Notes: generated by a model not told the origin, from the letters alone. DNA of 61,251 nt from Shewanella mangrovi (GCF_000753795.1 NZ_JPEO01000023.1:1-61251), one strand, 5' to 3'. Counted from the stretch's first letter, positions 42,013-51,041 are shown. Program-made: numbers and translations.

Positions 42013-42024
42013 TTTTACGTCTCC

Positions 42025-44169
42025 TTATGCGCCGTGATAAAAGGCTTGGTTATTGTCAATTCGGTCTTGCAGCAGCTGTGGCACCCGATACAGTGAGCCC
42101 AAGTCTTGGTATTTTCTTGCCCATTGTTGATACTCAAATAAGCCCATCTGCTCGAGATAACTGAATACACCTCCTCTAAATGGGGGAAAGCCCAGACCAT
42201 AAATTAGCGCTAAATCAGCTTCAGCTGCTGACTGTACAATGCCCTCATCAAGACACAATAAGGTTTCATTTATCATCGGGATCATCACGCGCGCGATAAT
42301 TTCGTCTTCAGTAAAACTCTTTGGAGTTGCTTCACTGAGTTCGGCTTGAGTTGCTGCTGGCACTTTTACCACTTTGCCACGCTTATCTTTGCTATAGCAG
42401 TAAAAACCAGAACCTGTCTTTTGACCAAATTTGCCAGTACTAAACAGTTTATGAATCGCATCTTCATAGCTCACGGCCATCCGCTCAGGGAAGCCGTCAG
42501 CCATTACCTGCTGTGCATGATGGGCGGTATCGATACCAACCACATCCAATAAATAAGCCGGCCCCATAGGCCAGCCGAAGACTTTTTCCATCACTTTGTC
42601 GATCATGGTGTAGTCGGCGCCATCGGCTACCAATTGGCAGAAACCGGCGAAATAGGGGAACAACACGCGGTTAACGAAAAAGCCTGGGCAGTCATTCACC
42701 ACAATTGCCGTCTTGCCCATCTGCGTGGCGTAACTAACTACCGTAGCAACGGTCTCATCTGAAGTGACCTCGGACTTAATCACTTCAACCAATGGCATAC
42801 GGTGTACCGGATTAAAAAAGTGCATGCCGCAAAAGCGTTCTGGTTTTCGCAGTGTCTTAGCAAGTTGGTTGATGGAGATAGTTGAGGTGTTGGAGGTGAT
42901 AATGGTGTCGTCACTGACATGCTGCTCGACTTCTGCCAGCACAGTAGCTTTGACCTTAGGGTTTTCAACCACAGCTTCAACCACCACATCACAGTCACGA
43001 ATGGCCTCGTAACTCAGTGATGGAGTGATGCTATTGAGTACGCCTGCCATTTTGTCGGCGGTAATACGACCGCGCTCTAGCTGCTTTTGCAATAGCTTAC
43101 TGGCTTCGCTCAAACCGAGTTCAATGGCTTGTGGGGCGATATCTTTCATCACCACTGGCACTTTTTTTGAGGCGCTTTGGTAGGCAATGCCGCCCCCCAT
43201 AATACCAGCACCAATTACAGCCGCGTGTGCAGTTTTATTGGCAAGCCCAGCTTGCTTTTTGGCGAGGGATTTGACCTGTTGATCATTTAAGAAGAGTTGA
43301 ATTAGCGATTTCGCTGTCGGTGTTTTGGCGACACTGACAAAGGCTTGATGCTCGTTTACCAAGGCTTGCTCGCGCACATCTGCAGCACTTCTCTCTATTG
43401 CGATTAGCGCCGCCATTGGTGCTGGGTAGTGCTTACCTGCTTTGGCATACACTAAGCCTTTGGCAACATTAAACGACATGGTTTGCTCTAACTGACTTAG
43501 TGATAACGGCTGCTGTTTCTGCTGGCGTCGTTGTTGCCAATCAATGTCGTTATTGATGGCGAGTTGCAACAGTGATTCGGCACTCGAAAGGAGTTGTTCT
43601 TTGGTCACCACCGCATCGACGAGCCCTAGTGCTAACGCTTCATTACTGCGACACTCTTTCGCGGTGGTGATGAGTTCAATAGCGTTATCTACACCAATTA
43701 GCCGTGGTAATCTGACGGTGCCACCAAAGCCTGGAATAATGCCTAATTTGGTTTCAGGAAGGCCGATACGTGCATCTTCACTGGCGACCCGAAAATCAGT
43801 GGCGAGTACGGTTTCGCAGCCTCCACCCAATGCAAAGCTATTCACGGCACATACAGTAGGAAAGGGTAAGTCTTCGAGCTTATTGAAGATGGCATTGGCA
43901 GATTGCAGCCATTGATACAGCTTGGCATCTTCCTCGGCAAACAAGGCTAAAAATTCGGTGATGTCGGCACCCACAATAAAACTGTCTTTGTTAGAACTTA
44001 GCAGTAAACCTTGGATATCTGTTGCTGCGCTAATGGCATCAAGCGCGTGGTCAAAATCACTGAGGGTTTGTCGATCAAATTTATTAATAGCGCTTTGCTC
44101 GCGGTCAAACTGCAAATGCGCAATTTGGTTGTTTATCGACACCTTTAACGTTGAACTTTGATAGAGCAT
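42025..44169 (-). CDS. fadB: multifunctional fatty acid oxidation complex alpha subunit
   Basis: FadB combines enoyl-CoA hydratase/isomerase and 3-hydroxyacyl-CoA dehydrogenase activities. The 714-residue protein has an N-terminal crotonase domain (about 1-190: SFIVGADITEFL, NSFALGGGCETVLATDFRVA). The NAD-binding dehydrogenase domain follows from about 310 (AAVIGAGIMGGGIAYQSASK, GMHFFNPVHRMPLVEVI). The ATG at 44169 has GGAAGG six bases upstream; a TTG two codons earlier falls in the spacer. A near-palindrome resembling a PsrA site lies about 100 bases upstream. Confidence 0.96.
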   Translation of the reverse strand: MLYQSSTLKVSINNQIAHLQFDREQSAINKFDRQTLSDFDHALDAISAATDIQGLLLSSNKDSFIVGADITEFLALFAEEDAKLYQWLQSANAIFNKLEDLPFPTVCAVNSFALGGGCETVLATDFRVASEDARIGLPETKLGIIPGFGGTVRLPRLIGVDNAIELITTAKECRSNEALALGLVDAVVTKEQLLSSAESLLQLAINNDIDWQQRRQQKQQPLSLSQLEQTMSFNVAKGLVYAKAGKHYPAPMAALIAIERSAADVREQALVNEHQAFVSVAKTPTAKSLIQLFLNDQQVKSLAKKQAGLANKTAHAAVIGAGIMGGGIAYQSASKKVPVVMKDIAPQAIELGLSEASKLLQKQLERGRITADKMAGVLNSITPSLSYEAIRDCDVVVEAVVENPKVKATVLAEVEQHVSDDTIITSNTSTISINQLAKTLRKPERFCGMHFFNPVHRMPLVEVIKSEVTSDETVATVVSYATQMGKTAIVVNDCPGFFVNRVLFPYFAGFCQLVADGADYTMIDKVMEKVFGWPMGPAYLLDVVGIDTAHHAQQVMADGFPERMAVSYEDAIHKLFSTGKFGQKTGSGFYCYSKDKRGKVVKVPAATQAELSEATPKSFTEDEIIARVMIPMINETLLCLDEGIVQSAAEADLALIYGLGFPPFRGGVFSYLEQMGLFEYQQWARKYQDLGSLYRVPQLLQDRIDNNQAFYHGA

Positions 44170-44265
44170 GGTCAACCTTCCGTTTGAGCATGGCCAATGG
44201 CCAAGTGAGCAACTGGTACGATGAGATTTTAGTGTGGGAGTTATTTAGACAAATTACAATAACCA

Positions 44266-44285
44266 ATTTAAACACTTGTTTTAAT
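44266..44285. promoter_or_regulatory. candidate PsrA-type operator upstream of fadBA
   Basis: ATTTAAAC-ACTT-GTTTTAAT is a 20-bp near-palindrome with one mismatched pair and AAAC-N4-GTTT at its centre, the core reported for the fatty acid regulator PsrA. It lies 97 bases upstream of the fadB start. The regulator gene is not in the window. Confidence 0.5.
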
Positions 44286-44467
44286 TTGTTTGCAATGAGA
44301 AAAAGAATTTAGTTTAACTTTATGAAAAATAAGATTTAAATAATTTTTGTGGTGTAGATTAGCAACTTCTATACCTTGGTCTAATGGTGCCTCAAAATGC
44401 TAAAGTAGCACCTAAGTTATTGTAAAAGGCATAATAGTCATTGTTTATCACCGCTTAGGATGTGCCT

Positions 44468-45091
44468 TTGAGCCAACAATATTTGATACTTGCTGAACCT
44501 GTTGAGGTCGAAGAGGAATTTAAAGGCAGTAAATTCATTACCTTATTGTTCTCAATTGATAGTCCTCAGGCATTTCGTGAACAGTTAGACCGGATTAAAA
44601 GCCAATATCCAAGTGCTAACCATTACTGCCAAGCGTTTGTGGCTTCAATCCCCGGCGATAATGCGGTTGTTGGTTTTAGTGATGACGGTGAGCCCGCTGG
44701 AAGTGCTGGCCGGCCTATGTTAAACGTGCTGACTGGCGCAAACGTGGGCTTTTGCGGCGTGGTGTCTGTGCGCTATTTCGGCGGCACAAAACTCGGTGTA
44801 GGTGGTTTAGTGCGCGCCTATGGCAGTGGTGTAAAGCTGGCTTTAAGCGAAGCGAATTTGCTTACGCGCGAACCGACAGAAAGCATTACATTGCAATGCA
44901 GCTATAGTGAATTAGGTTCTGTTGAGCACTTTTGCCAAAAGCAGCAGTTAGTCATTGAGAATAAACAATTTGCTGAACAAGTGGTGCTACGTATTAAACT
45001 TCCTTTATCCTGTATAAAGAGTTTGTGCGAACAGCTGCAAGCCATTCATCCGATGGCCGTTAAGATAACAAGAGACACGGAAAATTCTTAG
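44468..45091 (+). CDS. yigZ: YigZ/IMPACT family protein
   Basis: This 207-residue protein of the YigZ/IMPACT (UPF0029) family has an N-terminal domain with GFSDDGEPAGSAGRPML and RYFGGTKLGVGGLVRAYG, plus a C-terminal ferredoxin-like domain. The molecular role is poorly defined; eukaryotic relatives touch translation control. I prefer TTG at 44468 as the start, because AGGA (44457-44460) is seven bases upstream. A GTG at 44462 is only one base from it. It is followed by trkH, as in E. coli (yigZ-trkH-hemG). Confidence 0.88.
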   Translation: MSQQYLILAEPVEVEEEFKGSKFITLLFSIDSPQAFREQLDRIKSQYPSANHYCQAFVASIPGDNAVVGFSDDGEPAGSAGRPMLNVLTGANVGFCGVVSVRYFGGTKLGVGGLVRAYGSGVKLALSEANLLTREPTESITLQCSYSELGSVEHFCQKQQLVIENKQFAEQVVLRIKLPLSCIKSLCEQLQAIHPMAVKITRDTENS

Positions 45092-45118
45092 CCGATAGGT
45101 TAGGCATTTAGGAGCAAG

Positions 45119-46576
45119 ATGCACTTTCGAACCATTACCCGTATCACTGGGCTACTGGTGGGGCTATTTTCAATTACTATGCTACCGCCTGTGGCCGTAT
45201 CGATGATCTACAGCGATGGTGGTGGCACGGCATTTGTGCAGGCATTTCTCATCAGTATCATCTTTGGTTCATTGCTTTGGTATCCCAATCGGATGCATAA
45301 GCAAGATCTGCGTACCCGTGAAGGTTTTCTCATTGTGGTGCTGTTTTGGACGGTATTGGGCGCAATGGGAACCTTACCTTTCTTGTTGGTAGATAATCCA
45401 GAGTTGGGACTTGCTGACAGTGTCTTTGAGTCGTTCTCAGCATTAACGACAACGGGCGCCACGGTAATTGTTGGTTTGGATGAGTTACCTAAAGCGATTT
45501 TGTTTTACCGACATCAGTTACAATGGCTGGGGGGTATGGGGATCATCGTGCTAGCGGTCGCCATTCTGCCTGTATTAGGCATTGGCGGTATGCAGTTGTA
45601 TCGGGCAGAGATTCCAGGTCCGGTAAAAGACAGCAAAATGACGCCGCGTATTGCCGAAACCGCTAAGACGTTATGGTACATCTACCTATTACTCACTATC
45701 GCTTGCGCTGCTGCATACCACTTTGCTGGAATGCCAGTATTTGATGCGATTTGCCACTCTTTTTCTACCATCGCCATCGGCGGCTTTTCGACGCATGATG
45801 CGAGTATTGGTTACTATCAAAGCCCGGCAATTAATCTCATTTGCGTGTTCTTTTTGCTCGTCGCTGCGGTGAATTTTAGCCTGCACTTTGCGGCATTTTC
45901 GCGCCGAGGCATTAATCTCAAAACCTATTTTCGCGATGCCGAGTTTCGAGCGTTGTTATTGGTACAGCTAGCTCTGACCTTGGTGTGCTTCTTAACGCTG
46001 TTACATACCGGCATTTACGATTCCGCAGAAGAAACGTTTGATTACGCGCTGTTCCAGGCTGTGTCGGTTTCGACAACAGCAGGATTTGGCACTGAAAGCT
46101 TTCACGAATGGCCGCTATTCCTGCCAATTCTGCTGATCTTTTCCAGTTTTATCGGTGGCTGCGGTGGTTCGACTGCTGGCGGGATTAAGGTGATCCGCAT
46201 GGTGCTACTGATCCTGCAGGGCTACCGTGAGCTTAAACGTCTGATCCATCCAAAGGCGATGTTTTCTATACGCATTGGCAGCAAGGCGCTACCGGACAGA
46301 GTGATTGACGCTGTATGGGGATTTTTCTCGGCATATGCGTTGGTGTTCGTTATATGCATGTTGATCTTGATGGCGATGGGGATGGATGCGATCACCTCAT
46401 TTAGTGCCACAGCCGCTTGTTTGAACAATTTAGGTCCTGGCTTAGGTGATGTCGCCGCAAACTATGCCGCCATTACCGACGCGGAAAAGTATGTGTTGGT
46501 GGTAGCAATGTTGTTTGGGCGCTTAGAGGTGTTCACCCTGTTAGTGTTATTTATCCCCAGCTTTTGGAAAAATTAA
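45119..46576 (+). CDS. trkH: Trk potassium uptake protein TrkH (copy 1)
   Basis: TrkH is the potassium-conducting membrane subunit of the Trk system and works with the regulatory TrkA ring. The 485-residue protein has four MPM repeats with the filter segments TTTGATV, TIAIGGFST, TTAGFGTES and NNLGPGLGDV. It ends LFGRLEVFTLLVLFIPSFW. It is close to E. coli TrkH, and its neighbours (yigZ, hemG) match as well, so it is the likely true ortholog. The ATG has AGGAG upstream. Its stop overlaps the hemG start by one base (TAATG). Confidence 0.94.
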   Translation: MHFRTITRITGLLVGLFSITMLPPVAVSMIYSDGGGTAFVQAFLISIIFGSLLWYPNRMHKQDLRTREGFLIVVLFWTVLGAMGTLPFLLVDNPELGLADSVFESFSALTTTGATVIVGLDELPKAILFYRHQLQWLGGMGIIVLAVAILPVLGIGGMQLYRAEIPGPVKDSKMTPRIAETAKTLWYIYLLLTIACAAAYHFAGMPVFDAICHSFSTIAIGGFSTHDASIGYYQSPAINLICVFFLLVAAVNFSLHFAAFSRRGINLKTYFRDAEFRALLLVQLALTLVCFLTLLHTGIYDSAEETFDYALFQAVSVSTTAGFGTESFHEWPLFLPILLIFSSFIGGCGGSTAGGIKVIRMVLLILQGYRELKRLIHPKAMFSIRIGSKALPDRVIDAVWGFFSAYALVFVICMLILMAMGMDAITSFSATAACLNNLGPGLGDVAANYAAITDAEKYVLVVAMLFGRLEVFTLLVLFIPSFWKN

Positions 46577-47097
46577 TGGCCAATATTCTCCTGCTTTATT
46601 CGACCGTTGATGGTCAAACCCAGCGTATCTGTGACGTCATCGCAGAGCAATGTTCACAACACAACACGCAGGTATGTGCAATTGATCAGGTCTCCGAAGC
46701 ACAGTTGCATTGGGCTGATAAAGTAATGATTGGGGCGAGTATCCGTTATGGTAAATATCGTCCCCAATTGCTGCAGTTTGTGAATCGCTATAAAGCGTTA
46801 TTGGACGGTAAAAGTAACGGTTTTTTCTGTGTTAATGCGGTGGCGCGCAAACCCAATAAGAATACGCCTGATACCAATATGTATATGCAGAAATTTCTAA
46901 AGTTGTCTTTGTGGCAACCTAAGTTACTCGGTGTCTTTGCTGGACGTATTGTGTATCAACAATATGGATTTTGGGACAGAAACATTATTCGTTTCATTAT
47001 GTGGCTTACTAAGGGGCCTACAGACGTGAATCAGACATACGAATTCACTGACTGGGATCGCGTGCGTCAGTTTGCCAATGAATTCGTACAGCTGTAA
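46576..47097 (+). CDS. hemG: protoporphyrinogen IX dehydrogenase HemG (copy 1)
   Basis: HemG is a flavodoxin-like enzyme that oxidises protoporphyrinogen IX to protoporphyrin IX, passing electrons to quinones. The 173-residue protein shows the FMN loop LLYSTVDGQTQRI, GASIRYGKY, NAVARKPNKNTPDTN and the C-terminal RFIMWLTKGPTD followed by FTDWDRV, all as in E. coli HemG. It starts inside the trkH stop (TAATG), so it is translationally coupled to trkH. A paralog lies at 47617. Confidence 0.93.
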   Translation: MANILLLYSTVDGQTQRICDVIAEQCSQHNTQVCAIDQVSEAQLHWADKVMIGASIRYGKYRPQLLQFVNRYKALLDGKSNGFFCVNAVARKPNKNTPDTNMYMQKFLKLSLWQPKLLGVFAGRIVYQQYGFWDRNIIRFIMWLTKGPTDVNQTYEFTDWDRVRQFANEFVQL

Positions 47098-47110
47098 GGA
47101 TAGTGCGTCG

Positions 47111-47419
47111 TTATGCGGCGCAGAATTTACGGTGCAGAATAGAGATAACTTCGGTGACTTGCTCGTTTTTCAGTGAGTAGTAAACGATTTGAGAGCTCTT
47201 ACGCGTTGAAACTAAATCTTCGGCGCGTAATACCGCCAGATGTTGTGAAAGTGCAGACTGGCTTAACGGCACGGTTTCGTTTAACTCGGTAACGCTCAGC
47301 TCGTTATCCAACAGCAGACACAAGATCATCAGTCGGTAAGGATTTGCTACCGCTTTAAGCCATTTGGCCGCTACTTCAGCGTTTGTCAGCATGGCACCGA
47401 CATTAATTTCTTTGGTCAT
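47111..47419 (-). CDS. ArsR-family winged-helix repressor
   Basis: This is a 102-residue ArsR/SmtB-family regulator. The winged helix is clear: KWLKAVANPYRLMILCLLLD, the recognition helix LSQSALSQHLAVLRAEDLV, and the wing RKSSQIVYYSL. The metal-binding box ELCVCDL of arsenic and cadmium sensors is replaced by ELSVTEL, so classical metal sensing at that site is unlikely. HlyU/BigR-type redox or sulfur sensors are the closer analogy. A perfect 24-bp palindrome covers its promoter (47438-47461). It is divergent from hemG copy 2, the likely regulated neighbour. The ATG at 47419 (MTKEIN) is preferred, as it leaves a leader of about 24 bases. Confidence 0.88.
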   Translation of the reverse strand: MTKEINVGAMLTNAEVAAKWLKAVANPYRLMILCLLLDNELSVTELNETVPLSQSALSQHLAVLRAEDLVSTRKSSQIVYYSLKNEQVTEVISILHRKFCAA

Positions 47420-47437
47420 ATGTGACGCCCACCCCAT

Positions 47438-47461
47438 TTTGATTAGATAATTCTAATCAAA
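47438..47461. promoter_or_regulatory. palindromic ArsR operator
   Basis: TTTGATTAGA (47438-47447) and TCTAATCAAA (47452-47461) are perfect 10-bp arms around TAAT. The dyad covers the -10 and the start point of the arsR promoter, the expected position for an autorepressor. ArsR-family operators are commonly dyads of this size and base composition. Confidence 0.75.
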
Positions 47462-47478
47462 TACTAATAAATGCGCAA
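47450..47478 (-). promoter_or_regulatory. arsR promoter
   Basis: The minus strand has -35 TTGCGC (47473-47478), a 17-base spacer and -10 TAGAAT (47450-47455). The -10 lies within the palindrome at 47438-47461. The start point would be near 47443. Confidence 0.7.
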
Positions 47479-47616
47479 TAAAGCAGTCTTGAACCTAGAT
47501 CTCATTTTTACTAATTAAGAAATGCAACTGCTTGTCTTCTTTGGGCATTATCGTAGATCCGCTTTCGAGTTTGCGGCAATATCTTTACTTACTTTACTCC
47601 TATTGAGCCTACTTCA

Positions 47617-48162
47617 ATGAAATCTGTGCTGATACTTTATTTTTCCCGTGGTGGTCATACCGCCAGAATTAGTCGCCATTTGATGCGCTCTATTGCCGCT
47701 GAACAATGCCGTTGTGAAATGATGGATATCAAAGAAGCCAGTAAAGAGGGGATCGACTGGGATGAATGGGATGCGGTGGTATTTGGTGCCTGTGTGCTGT
47801 ACGGCACTTATGACAAAACCGTATTTGAATTCTGTGAACAAAATAAACAGCAGTTGAGCGATAAAGCGATAAGCTTTTTCTCCGTCAACGTTGTTGCGCG
47901 TAAGCCTGAAAAGCGTCAACTGGAAAACAATAAATACCTGCAGAAATTTATGGCGCTATCTGCGTGGAAGCCAAAAGATGTGAAGATTATTGCCGGTAAG
48001 GTGGACTATCCGTCATGGGGTTGGCTCGATAAGCAGATGATTCGTCTGATTATGAAAATGACGGATGGACCAACAGATCCTAAAGCCGTTATTGATTACA
48101 CCGACTGGGATGATGTGAGTGCCTATGGCAAACACATCGTCTCACTGCTCGATGAGGATTGA
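47617..48162 (+). CDS. HemG-like protoporphyrinogen dehydrogenase / flavodoxin-fold protein (copy 2)
   Basis: This second HemG-like protein has 181 residues. It keeps the HemG-specific segments NVVARKPEKRQLENNKY, IRLIMKMTDGPTD and YTDWDDV, so it is not a generic flavodoxin. It differs from copy 1 in the FMN loop (YFSRGGHTARIS) and in GACVLYGTYDK. By eye the two copies share roughly a third of residues, so the divergence is old. It is divergent from the ArsR regulator, with 197 bases between starts, and its stop abuts the trkH copy 2 stop with no gap. It may be a conditionally expressed enzyme or have acquired another substrate. Confidence 0.85.
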   Translation: MKSVLILYFSRGGHTARISRHLMRSIAAEQCRCEMMDIKEASKEGIDWDEWDAVVFGACVLYGTYDKTVFEFCEQNKQQLSDKAISFFSVNVVARKPEKRQLENNKYLQKFMALSAWKPKDVKIIAGKVDYPSWGWLDKQMIRLIMKMTDGPTDPKAVIDYTDWDDVSAYGKHIVSLLDED

Positions 48163-49605
48163 TTAATAGCGCCAGAAGCTGGGATGGAATAGCACTGCAA
48201 CGGTGAGAATTTCTAACCGTCCCAGCAACATACCAATAGATAACGCCCATTTGGCCACATCAGGCAGACTAGAAAAATTTCCCGCGGGGCCAATTATCTC
48301 GCCCAAGCCTGGCCCAACGTTGGTCACCGCAGTCACTGAACCAGATAAGCTGGTGAGAGGGTCGAGACCGCACAGTACTAATATCAATGTCAGTAACACA
48401 ATCACCATAGCGAACAACATCATAAAGGTGACCAGTGAACGTACAATCTCTTCGTTGATGGGGCGGTTGTTATAGCGCTCACGGAAGATACCGTTTGGAT
48501 GAAACTGTTGCTTAAGCTGTTCGCGCATGATTGCTACGGCGATTTGAAAACGGAAAATCTTAATACCGCCGGAGGTTGAGCCAGAACAGCCGCCAACAAA
48601 CATTAGGAATAGAAAGGCGATGTTAGCCAATGCGCCCCAACTGCCATAATCAGTTAATCCATAGCCTGTGGTGGTAACCACAGAAACAACGTTAAAGCTT
48701 GATAGCCGCAGCGCATCAATAAACTGAATATTACGGGTATCGTATAACCAGTAGGCTAAGCCAAATGATACCAACGCCAAGAACAGCACATAACCGCGAA
48801 TTTGAGCATCTTGCCAGACTTTCAGTGTGCGTTGTTGAATCGTTTGAGCGAATACCAATAGTGGTAGACCACCCGCGGCCATAAACACGACTCCTACCCA
48901 GTGACAATTCACCGGAAATGCAGCCATTGAACTATCTGAGGTCGAATATCCCCCGGTAGACAAAGTTGTCATCGAGTGATTGATAGCGGCAAACCAACTC
49001 ATTCCTGCCAAGTGATAGGCAATGGCGCAGGCGATAGTGAGACCGATATATACTAGGAATAGATGTTTTGCGAGGCTTTGGGTGCGTGGAATGGTCTTAT
49101 CTGACCAATCGGAAGACTCGGTACGGAACAGCCGCATACCACCGACGTTTAAGAACGGCAGAATAGCTACCGCCATCACAATAAAGCCGATACCTCCAAG
49201 CCATTGCAGCAATGAACGCCACATCAAAATTGAGTGATCCATTTTATCCAACCCAGATAAAACGGTAGACCCAGTAGTGGTAACACCTGACATGGTTTCA
49301 AAAAAGGCGTCGGTATAGCCGATACCGTGATACAGGGTAAACGGCATCGCCGCGAATAAGCTCACAATAAACCAGGTTAGGCTGGTAAGCAGGAACATAT
49401 CGCGGATATTCAGATGCAGCTTTTTACTTTGTCCTTTATGGACACAAATGCTGGCGACAATGCCGCATACCATGGCTGAAATTAAAAAGGCCATTACGGT
49501 TTCTTCGCCGTACACTAATGCCAGCGCTAATGGAATAAACATAAATCCGGTCAGCATCGACAGAAACAGGCCAAGAATAAATAACAGCGGCTTATAGTTC
49601 AGCAT
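48163..49605 (-). CDS. Trk potassium uptake protein, TrkH family (copy 2)
   Basis: This second TrkH-type channel subunit of 480 residues has the filter segments TTTGSTVLSG, TLSTGGYST, TTTGYGLTD and TNVGPGLGEI, and ends MLLGRLEILTVAVLFHPSFW. It is clearly more diverged than copy 1, with TGYG in the third filter loop where copy 1 has AGFG. It starts 12 bases after trkA on the same strand, so it is the copy co-expressed with trkA. The two channels may share one TrkA and differ in ion preference or affinity. Confidence 0.92.
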   Translation of the reverse strand: MLNYKPLLFILGLFLSMLTGFMFIPLALALVYGEETVMAFLISAMVCGIVASICVHKGQSKKLHLNIRDMFLLTSLTWFIVSLFAAMPFTLYHGIGYTDAFFETMSGVTTTGSTVLSGLDKMDHSILMWRSLLQWLGGIGFIVMAVAILPFLNVGGMRLFRTESSDWSDKTIPRTQSLAKHLFLVYIGLTIACAIAYHLAGMSWFAAINHSMTTLSTGGYSTSDSSMAAFPVNCHWVGVVFMAAGGLPLLVFAQTIQQRTLKVWQDAQIRGYVLFLALVSFGLAYWLYDTRNIQFIDALRLSSFNVVSVVTTTGYGLTDYGSWGALANIAFLFLMFVGGCSGSTSGGIKIFRFQIAVAIMREQLKQQFHPNGIFRERYNNRPINEEIVRSLVTFMMLFAMVIVLLTLILVLCGLDPLTSLSGSVTAVTNVGPGLGEIIGPAGNFSSLPDVAKWALSIGMLLGRLEILTVAVLFHPSFWRY

Positions 49606-49617
49606 GGTAATAACAAC

Positions 49618-51027
49618 CTAGAAGAAGAAGGCGCTAGGTTGGAACAGCTTTTCCACCTCGCCAATAAACTTCTTATTTACCAAGAATAGGATGACATGGT
49701 CGCCTTGTTCGATAACGGTGCGATCATGCGCCATGAGTACCTCTTCATTACGTACAATGGCTCCAATAGTGGTACCCGGTGGCAGTTTAATTTCGCCAAC
49801 CTGGCGACCAACCACTTTACTGGTACCTGGGTCACCGTGGGCGATAGCCTCAATGGCTTCCGCAGCACCGCGGCGCAATGAATAGACGTTACAGATATCA
49901 CCCTGACGAATGTGGGTCAGCAACGCCGATATTGTGGCTTGTTGCGGCGAAATCGCGATATCAATGTTGGCTTCTTGCACAATATCCACATAGGCTTCAC
50001 GTTGGATCAGCACCATTACCTTCTTGGCGCCCAAGCGTTTTGCCAGCAAGGCTGACATGATATTCGCTTCGTCATCGTTGGTAACGGCAATGAATACGTC
50101 AGTCTGGTCGATATGCTCTTCGAGTAGCAATTCTTGATCTGAGGCATCGCCGCAGAAAACCGTTGTGTTTTCCAGCGCTTCGGAGAGCGCTTCGGCACGC
50201 TCTTGGCGATGTTCAATCAGTTTAACTGAGTGGTTGCGTTCTAGCTTTTTCGCTAACCCCTGACCGATATTACCGCCGCCCGCAATCATCACATTCCGGT
50301 AAGAGTTATCCAGCTTTTGCATCTCACTCATTACCGCACGAATATGCCGGCTATCAGCAACGAAGAACACTTCGTCATCCGCTTCAATGATGGTGGTACC
50401 GCGCGGCATGATAGCGCGGCCCTGACGGAAAATGGCCGCCACCCGGGTATCAATATTCGGCATGTGTTCGCGCAATGCCGCCAGTGCATTACCCACTAAA
50501 GGACCACCGTAGTAGGCCCTAACCGCCACTAGACTGACCTTGCCATCAGCGAAGTCTCGCACCTGCAAAGCGCCTGGATATTCAATTAAACGGTGTATGT
50601 AAGTAATTACTAACTGCTCGGGAGCAATGAGCTCGTCAATAACAAAACCGCCACGCAGCTTGGCCTCAGTGTTTTTGGTTTCGCTGTCGATAAACAACTT
50701 ATCTTGAATAGTGAGATATTGCTCTGAACGGATACGGGCAATCTTAGTTGGAGTGCCAAACAGCGTATAAGCAATCTGACAAGCTGACATATTACACTCA
50801 TCGCTATTGGTCACAGCGACCAGCATATCAGCATCTTCTGCACCCGCCTCGCGCAACACCCCCGGATGCGCACCATGGCCGACAACGACCCGTAAATCGA
50901 ACTTATCCTGTAGTGCACGTAGGCGAGCGCGATCATGGTCAATAATGGTTATGTCGTTGTTCTCTCCAACGAGGTTTTCAGCCAGTGTGCCACCGACTTG
51001 CCCAGCACCGAGGATGATGATTTTCAT
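49618..51027 (-). CDS. trkA: Trk system potassium uptake protein TrkA
   Basis: TrkA is the cytoplasmic gating ring of Trk. The 469-residue protein has two RCK halves, each with a Rossmann NAD(H)-binding domain (IIILGAGQVGGTLAENLVG at the start; VMIAGGGNIGQGLAKKL near 235) and a TrkA-C domain. Compared with the E. coli protein as I recall it, there is an insertion of about eleven residues around 120-130 (FIDSETKNTEAKLRGG). It is followed by trkH copy 2 and preceded by rsmB. Confidence 0.95.
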   Translation of the reverse strand: MKIIILGAGQVGGTLAENLVGENNDITIIDHDRARLRALQDKFDLRVVVGHGAHPGVLREAGAEDADMLVAVTNSDECNMSACQIAYTLFGTPTKIARIRSEQYLTIQDKLFIDSETKNTEAKLRGGFVIDELIAPEQLVITYIHRLIEYPGALQVRDFADGKVSLVAVRAYYGGPLVGNALAALREHMPNIDTRVAAIFRQGRAIMPRGTTIIEADDEVFFVADSRHIRAVMSEMQKLDNSYRNVMIAGGGNIGQGLAKKLERNHSVKLIEHRQERAEALSEALENTTVFCGDASDQELLLEEHIDQTDVFIAVTNDDEANIMSALLAKRLGAKKVMVLIQREAYVDIVQEANIDIAISPQQATISALLTHIRQGDICNVYSLRRGAAEAIEAIAHGDPGTSKVVGRQVGEIKLPPGTTIGAIVRNEEVLMAHDRTVIEQGDHVILFLVNKKFIGEVEKLFQPSAFFF

Positions 51028-51041
51028 GCCTTGAAAAGCTC

